NCBI GenBank assembly: GCA_019648995.1
Contig: BLXT01003752.1
Location: 629,603 to 669,389, forward strand
Direction: 5' to 3'
From: Plakobranchus ocellatus
Taxonomy: Eukaryota > Mollusca > Gastropoda > Plakobranchidae
DNA length: 39,787 bases
Part shown: in pieces, positions 32,324 through 39,787 of the stretch
Layout of the letters: every line of letters begins with the position of its first letter
Numbering within the stretch: position 1 is the first letter of the stretch
Program-made: the position numbers and the translations under genes
Notes under the pieces: model-generated
The model's database searches: none
What the model saw: the letters and a program-made list of their open reading frames with translations, nothing else
What the model was told of the DNA's origin: nothing

Positions 32324-35010
32324 CTTTGGCTATTGCTATTCTTTTATTTATTTCACTTGTGCATCTATCATCTGATGTTATCAAGTAACCAAGATAATTG
32401 GATTTTGTAGGTTGTTTGATTTGCTTGCCTTTGCCCTTGAGGTCAGAGGATTTTTATAGGAGACCATACAATCCGTTTTCTTTACATTTAAAGACAGGCT
32501 CATTGTTTTCGCTTTCTAAAACTACACTATCCAAAAGTATTTTGGAGTTGTTCACCAGATTCTGCTTTGAAACTGTATCATCTGCATAGCTGACATTATT
32601 AAGGTTCTCTCATTTATTTTTCAGCCTTAAAAATCATGAAGATTCCTTAAGCTTCTTTCACTATATAAGTTAAAAAGATCAGGAGACATTGCATATACCT
32701 GCCTCACAACTCTTTTCATGGATTTGAAATCACTATGTTCTCCTTCAATTCTTATAGATGCAGCCTGATTACTCTCACATCATCTCATCGATTTTTCTAT
32801 CATATGAAAGAGCTCTACATATTTTACTTTGTCAAAAGCCGTAGAATAATCAATGAAACAGATTTAGAGATCTTTTTCCATTTCTATACACCTTGACATA
32901 AGCATTGACACAGTAAATATTGCGTTTCCAGTCCCTTTATCAAGCATAAAGCCAAACTGCTTTGAAGATATTTCTGGTCTTTTTTCTATGCATCAAAACA
33001 CGCAACAGGATTTTTGTAAAATGGCTCTATAAAGTGATTGCTTTTTGAATTTCACATTTTGTTGCTCCTGATGTTTTAGGCAGTACTATAAAAACAGATT
33101 TTCAAAGATCCTCTGGAATTGTACCACTATCGTATATTGCATTAAAGAGTTATATTGTCAGATATATTCCCAAATTATCTTATCTTTAATTATTTTTACT
33201 GGCTTGTTATCTGCTGTGGCTTTTCCATTTTCCGTTCTCCTTTTTGCTGCCTCTTCTTCTTCTTTAAGGACAATTGGGTCTTATATACTTTTTTTAATTT
33301 CAGATTTTTTGCACTTATAATCGTCAAAAAGATCGTCAACATATTCTAACCATCTTTTTAGTACTTCCTTCTTTCTATTGACCTTTTCCCTTATTTTGAT
33401 TTGATGCAGCAATGGCTAGTGCTTTTGATTGTCTTACCACTAATGTCCTCAATTTTAGCATGCATAAGTTTACTGTCTAAGCTTTTGCTGTATTTCTTTA
33501 CATTGTTGATTCATCCAATTTCCTTACGCTGGATTGCATTTCATATAATTATTTTGATTTTTTTGTCCTGGTCTTTTTATTTGCCTTCTACATTTTTTTT
33601 AATTTGGACCTTTCTTTCATCAAATCGACCATTTCTTTGTGTATCCATTTCTTATGCTCTTTTTTTATCTTCATGTGGAACGGTTTTCTCTATGTCTTCA
33701 TTAAATGAAATTTTCACATCTGATCATAGTTTTTCTACTTCTGAGATATTTAGAGTCTCATATTTGTTATGCACAGCAATATGAATTTTGTCTCTTAGTT
33801 CTTCATAGATTTGTGTAAATACATTTGAAATTGAGAATAAGCCTTTGCCTTTTTTATCGTAAGTTTTATCTTAAATATATATATTACTGGACTATGATCT
33901 GAATCACAGTCAGCTCCCTGCAGTGAGTTGATGTTTTGACGGCTTTTCGGAATCGTTTGTGAATAATAATACTCGTATAATCTATTTTGATTTTGTTTCT
34001 ATCACCGGGGCTCCCCTAAGCTAATTCCACTGTCGCCTAAAATGATTTTGATACCAGGTATTTGTGATAGTAAAATCACTAATTTGGCACCATTCAATTA
34101 TTCTACTTCCACTCACTTACAGACCCTACGCCACTTGGGGGCCCAACAATATCTTCTACCTTTTCATCCCCCAATTTTTGCATTGGAATCTCCAATTATT
34201 ATTATGATGTCCTAAGATTGGAGACAGCCTTTTGTTTTTTCTATTTCTTCATAAAACTTGTGTGCGTCTACATCATCACTGTCAGATGTTGATGCATATA
34301 TTTGAATAACTCCTACATTTGATGGTTTGGCTATTATTTAACTTAGCTACAATTACTGTGTCTAAAAATGCACACTAACTCCTTGAACTGTTTGCTTTTC
34401 CTAGATTAAATAAGATATCAACGTCTGTTTCGTGTGGATGTCCACCTGAGTAAATAAGAGTTTTTCTTCTTAGTTTGATGGAACCTACCCTTTTCCTTCT
34501 TACCCTTGGAAACCCTAGGATGTTAATTTGTTTTGTTCCGTTCATTTCTTGCATCAAATTTTATAGATTCCCTATTTAGTGCAGTGTAGTACGCACATTT
34601 CATATTCCTTTTTTTATGTTTGTTTGATATTGATTTTGCGAGCAAACGCTGAATGACGACCTGGAGCCACCTGCTGCACATGGCTATCCCCGCCGAACGA
34701 AGGATTTGGAGTGGAATTACAAACACCCTTAAAGTTTTTTACCGACATTCTAGTTTGGTTTTGCAATTATATATATTTTTTGTTGTTGAGAAGATACATA
34801 AGCCGTTTCTTTGCGGGCTTTCCCCTAGCCTTTGTTTCGCAACTAACCCACAACACACTGGGGAACTATGGATGACTGTTATCCTTTTAAGGATCCTCCA
34901 CCCTTTGCAGACCATATTTTTAGTCCTACTGGGTCCCACTACCCTCTTTATCAATTTAGAATTGATAGGGTCATTTTTCTAGTCGCCGATTTTCCGACGA
35001 ATGCAGTTTA
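31785..35010 (-). mobile_element. RTE-like non-LTR retrotransposon, near full length, antisense in gene B intron, broken
   Basis: About 3.2 kb on the minus strand and closely related to 23371-26358. The 5' untranslated part is at about 34630-35010. The endonuclease start (INILGF, then RKTLIYSGG) lies at about 34420-34540. A GDSNAKIG endonuclease motif lies at about 34173-34200. The RT region runs from about 33400 to 32500, and the 3' end carries the TGTTCCAGACA-type word at about 31790. Unlike the plus-strand copy at 23371 it keeps the RT catalytic YADD (codons at 32577-32588). Stops, frameshifts and a (TA)n expansion at 32278-32318 disable it. It splits two blocks (31556-31770 and about 37230 onward) that are close together in gene A. 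Confidence 0.88.
32278..32318. repeat. (TA)n microsatellite
   Basis: Pure TA dinucleotide run inside the antisense LINE, in the part that would encode the RT C-terminal region. It is therefore a later expansion. Confidence 0.95.
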
Positions 35011-35054
35011 CTCTTATACCCAGGACTTCCTTTTATGTATATATAATACATAAT

Positions 35055-35067
35055 AATACACACACAC

Positions 35068-35098
<31 letters not shown>
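35055..35098. repeat. (AC)n-(GT)n palindromic microsatellite
   Basis: A CA run meets a TG run at ATAT, so the tract can fold back on itself as a hairpin. Confidence 0.92.
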
Positions 35099-35103
<5 letters not shown>

Positions 35104-36376
35104 CTGACGGAGAAAAGCGCGGAATTCACGCAGTCGCTGGTTCTGAGATATGACCCATAATAGACGAAAAATGGCTATCGGTCCAAAATTGAGTTCTGTG
35201 TCCTCACCATCTACAACATTCATTTCTTCGGACATCTATTGGGGAAAATTGCTGGAAATATATTTCTTAAATTTTTTTGTGAGGTCTTCCACCAATGAAA
35301 GGTCCCGAAATTGGCCTAACTACTTGCGTTTAAAACTAGTCTTTTGAGGTCACTGCGTAGGCTTAAAAAATCACACATGTCATAAGGTATTATAAATTAT
35401 ATCAAGGTTTTTTTAGCCACACCGTGGGAATAAGTGCGCATGAATATTTCTGAACTACGAATACTGCACATACGGTAAACATTTTCGTATCTATCTTTTT
35501 GGTAGGCAAAACTATGGACATCTCTGACCATCTGATTTAGGCATCTAAAGGTCCTTGTAAATTCAAATTTACAATAATTTTTTGAGCAAATTTGCATCTT
35601 ATATACATCTGAAATGAAATAACAACATATTTGCAGAAGTTGGATTACCATTTAAGAGTTTTCAACCCTCACTACATCAATGTTTACAGTATCCAAGATG
35701 CGCGTGTTAATATACCCCTAACAATTTGGTTGAAGTTGCGATAAGCGTCATCACTACCCAAAAAAACTGGCGTTTTAAGAGTAATTATGGGCATAGATCT
35801 GCAATACTCAGCAACAAAATGCACATCCTCATTATCTATTTTGAAGAAAAGAACTAAAATATAGCCATTCCATAACTATTATTTATTTCAAATTAACGTG
35901 AGATAAAAATAGAACCACTTCACCGACCTTCACAAAAAATGGCATCTCCTCAATTCCGAGATTTTCAGAACAGATAGAGAGGACCTAGATCTAATTGCTG
36001 TTGTCACTGGGTATTTTACGAGGATAATTGAGTTACTCAGATAAAGAACTGGATTCAACAGCCTCCTTCATTTTCTTTCTTTATGTTTTATCTTTTATAT
36101 CAATTCCATTGTGTTGTAATAAAAAAAAAAAAAAAACAACTTGTAAATCTTTAGAGCCGAGTTTCTCAGTTTTAGTATCCATTTGTCTGCCATCTTAAAA
36201 ATTCATTGATAAATAACTAATCTAGCTATTATCATGATTTAAAAATCATATCTAATGGCATTATCAGTAGTTTTAGAAAAAATAAACATCTGGTAAAATA
36301 ACATTTCCTTCAATTCCGCCCCTTTTCCCAGGCCAGTACACATAAATGTATGTATTTATGTATATATATATATCTA

Positions 36377-36424
<48 letters not shown>

Positions 36425-37230
36425 TATATATCATGAGTGTGTGTGTGTGTTTGCAGATAAAACAAGGTATATGATTTGTTAACAGTACTGCTGACTTTAT
36501 AAGTGGATAATGAGAAATATAATGAAAAATAAAAAATATCTTAAAGGCTAATAAGTAGGAGGAAATACGAAGAAAGCAAAAGCTGATTTTTATAAAAGGA
36601 ACGAAAAATGATCATTTTTTTATATCCAATTCTGACATTCGGTAACTAGTATAGTAAAAAACAAAATTAGTTTAATTATATAATCGGGAAGTTTCTAAAT
36701 AAGTTACGGTCTTGGGTGAGATAGAAAATAAAATCTTTCCTCTGTAACATCGCAGAGATACTGTGTTCAAAGTTATCTCCATCGATATAATCATCATACA
36801 TAATGGGAAGAAAATATTATGATCACCATTCACAGGTAACAGAAAATTACCACTAGTGACATTCGTATTTTCTTAGAACAATAATATTTTATGAAAGTTT
36901 CATCTTCTATAAAAAAATAACAAATAAACTAAATGCAACTTAGAGCCAACGCAAACTTAAATTACATTACCTAGAGCATTGAGACTTAAGTTATACACCA
37001 GCTCAACCTTAGTTACGAAGGCCACAATGACATTTTCGCTGGCCTTTATGTATTCAACATAAGATGCTTTATATTGCAAAGCTAAGGCCCATTTTATAAT
37101 CCTAGGAATATAGAGTTCGGGAGTTGAAACTCTAACGCTTTTGCTTTAACAAAGCTTTATCGTGTAAATGGTGTCTCGTTACACTAATGAGGCTGGAAAT
37201 CGTTTGCATTCGACACTCCACTAGCCTATA
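35099..37230. other. Intronic AT-rich DNA specific to gene B
   Basis: No gene or transposon recognised. It contains a poly-A run at 36120-36136 and a (TA)n/(TG)n microsatellite at 36359-36452. It has no counterpart in gene A's intron, where the flanking homologous blocks are about 200 bases apart. Confidence 0.5.
36359..36452. repeat. (TA)n with short (TG)n microsatellite
   Basis: TA-rich run with a few C interruptions, then GAGTGTGTGTGTGTG. Confidence 0.93.
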
Positions 37231-37826
37231 ATACCTTTAGTTTTATAAAGTAACAGACCTTTGCATCGACTTTGTAAAGGTCAAGAGTCGAGTGGCTTTT
37301 CACAGTAAGATTTAGAGTCTCTACCTATGTGAAAATGCTCTAGAATGAAATCTAGAGATATTATATCAATATTGGAATATTGGCATGCTTGTTAACTGCA
37401 GCCCCTAGATAATGATAATAATAATAATAATGATAACGTTAAGCTTAAAGGGCGAATCTTTGTTAGGTATACTCTCAGGTTGTAAATCTGTTCCTACAAA
37501 TTTGGGCTAATGGTTGTGACCTTTTACTATATTTACTTCTTTTATATATAAATCATTGGAGCAAAGCATTTTTTTTCTAATTTTCGAAAATTGGCAAGAG
37601 GAGTCAGTGCATTATTTATAAAGAACACGACAATTATAGTCATATAAACTTGCAAAATTTGCTGTCAAACTTGTTGGCTTTATTGATTTCACAGTATTTC
37701 TTGCTTTTTGGTGTGGAAAAAAAATGTAGATGACAGGTTAATCTTTTCTACTGTATTTTTGGTTACATAATTTCAATAATTTTGCAATCAAGTAATCGTT
37801 ATGTGATCTTTTTTCTTAACCCTCAG

Positions 37827-39448
37827 GCATAAAGCTGACTCTAAATCGAGACATTCAGATGCCCATCGGATCTCGTATCACATGTGGCATCCTTCTCTGT
37901 GAAGAAAAATTACCTCCAAAGAATACTCCCAGCAGTTCTATCTTCAATATGACAGTCTTTAAAAACCAGCCCAGTTGCTCCAGGACATCTGAGGTTAAAT
38001 CTGAAACTCGAGTTGTTGTGGCATCGATAAATTCTGAGCATCCAAATTTCTCACACATCACTGATGCCACACAGGTTATTGGCATCCTGGGAAGCAGGAA
38101 TGCCAGTCTAAGGATTGAAATGTTCAGGCATGACGATTGCAACTCAGATTTTACCTGTGAAGTTCAGGGCTTGGATATCCGAGGGAGGAGGGTGTTCTTG
38201 AGTTCAACCAAAATCCTGCAGCAGCAGGGAGATAAGAATATGGGTTATGACATTTTAACGAGTGCGTTAAGTGAAGTCAAAGATAAATTTGTTCTTGTTC
38301 AAGATGAATTTGAAGCAGCATTTGCAGGCATCCGCAATCAAGTACAATCGCTTGAAAATAGAATGAACTCTCTAGAAAACAGAATGGAGAATAAGATTAA
38401 TGCAAAACTATCAGTTGTGAATAAGGATGACACCCATGATCAAAATGGAGATGCTTTAGACAAAACGCTATCATCATTTAAACAAGAACTGAACGATGTA
38501 CGAGAGAATGCTGCTGCTTCCATTATTGACTATTTTGATGCTCGTCTTTTCTCCCACCAGACGCAACTCATACATAAACTTAGAGACCCGATCTCAGAAA
38601 TGATATCGGCCAACGACAAAACTCTGAAGGACGCTTTCAACATAACATCTTCTCAAAAATTGTCTCAAGATGCGTTTGAAAAAATGCAGTCGTTTATTTC
38701 TAATAGCACAACTGAACCTCAATCTGCGCTTGATGTTACTTACAGAAAGTTGTCGCATATGGGCAGATCAATGGTCTCAAACTTAAAATCTTCTATGGTT
38801 GATATCATACAACCTTCAACGTGTAAAAGAGGTATGATTAGACCTCCATGTTCCTACCCGTACCCTCACCCTGTGATCTACCCCCGTGATGAAAGCGGGC
38901 AAGGGCTACCCTATCTCTGTGATATGTTTACTGATGGGGGTGGTTGGATCGTTTTCCAGCGCCGCTCTACAGGAAAAGTCGATTTCTACCGCAACTGGGA
39001 AACTTACAAAAAAGGTTTCGGCACTTTTGACGACGAGTTTTGGCTTGGAAACGAGCGAATCCACGCCTTTACTAGCAGCGGCACCTGGGAGCTCAGAGTC
39101 GATCTACAGTACAAGGGAAAAGAGGCATATGCCCTTTACAGTAATTTCAAAGTTGAGAACGAGTCAAAACAATACACTCTCAGAATCGGCAACTACAGGG
39201 GAACTGCTGGAGACTCTCTAGATTTTCACAATGGAAGAAAGTTCACCACGCATGATCGTGACAATGATTTAGCGGAAACAAGTAACTGCTCAGTTACCCA
39301 ACAAAGTGGTTGGTGGTATAACGATTGTGACACTGCAGATCTAAACAGCATAATGAATGGGAAATATGATAGAGGCTTGGAATGGAACAGTCTTGCTAAT
39401 AGCGAATCGTGTTCTTTTTCAGAGATGAAAATGCGCCGAGTTGGTTAG
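37827..39448 (+). CDS. FREP gene B, exon 2: IgSF, coiled-coil and fibrinogen domains
   Basis: Completes a 561-residue secreted fibrinogen-related protein with exon 27987-28050. The IgSF domain is at about 23-155 (core Cys 41 and 132; extra Cys 46, 72, 126). The coiled-coil interceding region is at about 160-350 (VQSLENRMNSLENRMENKI). The fibrinogen domain is at about 352-561, with Cys 354 and 386, CDMFTDGGGW, FWLGNERIHAF, GTAGDSL, DRDND, and the usual Cys pair 509 and 522 around SGWWYNDC. Two further Cys (363 and 550) could pair. NxS/T sites occur at 62, 95, 113, 293, 314, 466 and 508. The reading frame continues upstream of the first in-frame Met (37859) to the acceptor, and Cys positions then match gene A, which supports the splice join. 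It is expected to be an oligomeric lectin-like haemolymph protein; ligand unknown. The fibrinogen domain looks canonical, unlike gene A. Confidence 0.92.
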
Positions 39449-39550
39449 ACACCTGTAATATATGAATGTTATCTCCGCCAACAAAATTTGTGACAAAAGC
39501 TCAACACTGCATTAGCAAAAGGACACCGAAACGTTCAAATCAAAGGATTA

Positions 39551-39578
39551 AATAAAAAATCACATACCGAAAATTAAA
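39551..39578 (+). terminator. Probable polyadenylation signals, FREP gene B
   Basis: AATAAA at 39551-39556 and ATTAAA at 39573-39578, 103-130 bases after the stop. Only the ATTAAA is shared with gene A. Confidence 0.5.
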
Positions 39579-39708
39579 GTATACTAGATCGCCTTTGTAT
39601 ATTCTTCATTTACTTTCTTCTTCAATGCGCATTATTGGTAAAGAAATTGAATTTTCAGAGAAAGATTGACCTCACGCTTTGGTGACCAATTGTGTCAGAA
39701 CACGTTAG

Positions 39709-39710
<2 letters not shown>

Positions 39711-39787
<77 letters not shown>
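39711..39787. repeat. (AGT)n microsatellite at the window end
   Basis: Pure GTA/AGT triplets to the last base, so its length is not known. It begins directly after CACGTTAGGA, the last word shared with the 3' flank of gene A. Confidence 0.95.

Larger units (their letters stand above)
28051..37826 (+). other. Intron 1 of FREP gene B (9776 bp)
   Basis: GT-AG intron, GTAACC donor and TAACCCTCAG acceptor. Its ends and several inner blocks align with the 2984-bp intron of gene A. The extra length comes from an RT-bearing retroelement (29376-31555, minus), an RTE-like LINE (31785-35010, minus) and about 2 kb of AT-rich DNA at 35011-37230 with microsatellites and no recognised gene. Confidence 0.8.

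Noticed and set aside
38886-39221. Second frame of 111 residues inside gene B exon 2
   Set aside because: Shadow of the fibrinogen domain in another frame.

Overview
This is AT-rich animal DNA with introns, many microsatellites and minisatellites, and decayed non-LTR retrotransposons. No bacterial operons or viral genes are seen. Two genes carry a signal peptide, one immunoglobulin-like domain, a coiled-coil interceding region and a fibrinogen domain. That is the layout of the fibrinogen-related proteins (FREPs) of pulmonate snails. A planorbid snail such as Biomphalaria is therefore the likely source; this is inferred from the gene family and was not checked by a search.

Layout. 1-5450: intergenic DNA with a 76-bp tandem array (about 1022-1472), a mariner transposase remnant ending in a probable terminal repeat (3201-3791) and a long CT microsatellite. 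5460-9670: a 5'-truncated RTE-like LINE whose 3' tail runs into a long GAA tract, lying between two inverted repeats, followed by a second LINE 3' fragment. 9858-10490: seven copies of a 93-bp repeat. 12446-17383: FREP gene A, made of a signal-peptide exon at 12589-12652, a 2984-bp intron and one large exon at 15637-17255. 17516-22264: mostly non-coding DNA with an ATT microsatellite holding a 6-base N gap, a 44-bp hairpin-containing repeat, a 60-bp minisatellite and a 73-bp triplicate. 22265-22915: a second seven-copy 93-bp array. 23371-26358: a near full-length but broken RTE-like LINE. 27838-39578: FREP gene B, made of a signal-peptide exon at 27987-28050, a 9776-bp intron and one large exon at 37827-39448. 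The window ends in an AGT microsatellite.

The two FREP genes are paralogs from a segmental duplication. Upstream sequence, both exons, parts of the intron and the 3' flank all align. The 93-bp array probably belongs to the duplicated unit. The array-to-gene distance is about 2.97 kb longer for gene B, and the LINE inserted there is about 2.99 kb. Gene B's intron is longer mainly because it holds two antisense retroelements, an RT of the DLANAYGS type at 29376-31555 and an RTE-like LINE at 31785-35010.

Both FREPs should be secreted haemolymph lectin-like proteins. The sharpest difference between them is a segment of the fibrinogen domain just after the calcium-site motif, next to the expected ligand pocket. 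It diverges strongly and has a changed cysteine pattern, while the DNA on both sides is nearly identical. No wholly new system is evident. The most interesting material is this diverged recognition segment, the paired 93-bp arrays, and the conserved promoter and intronic blocks shared by the two genes.
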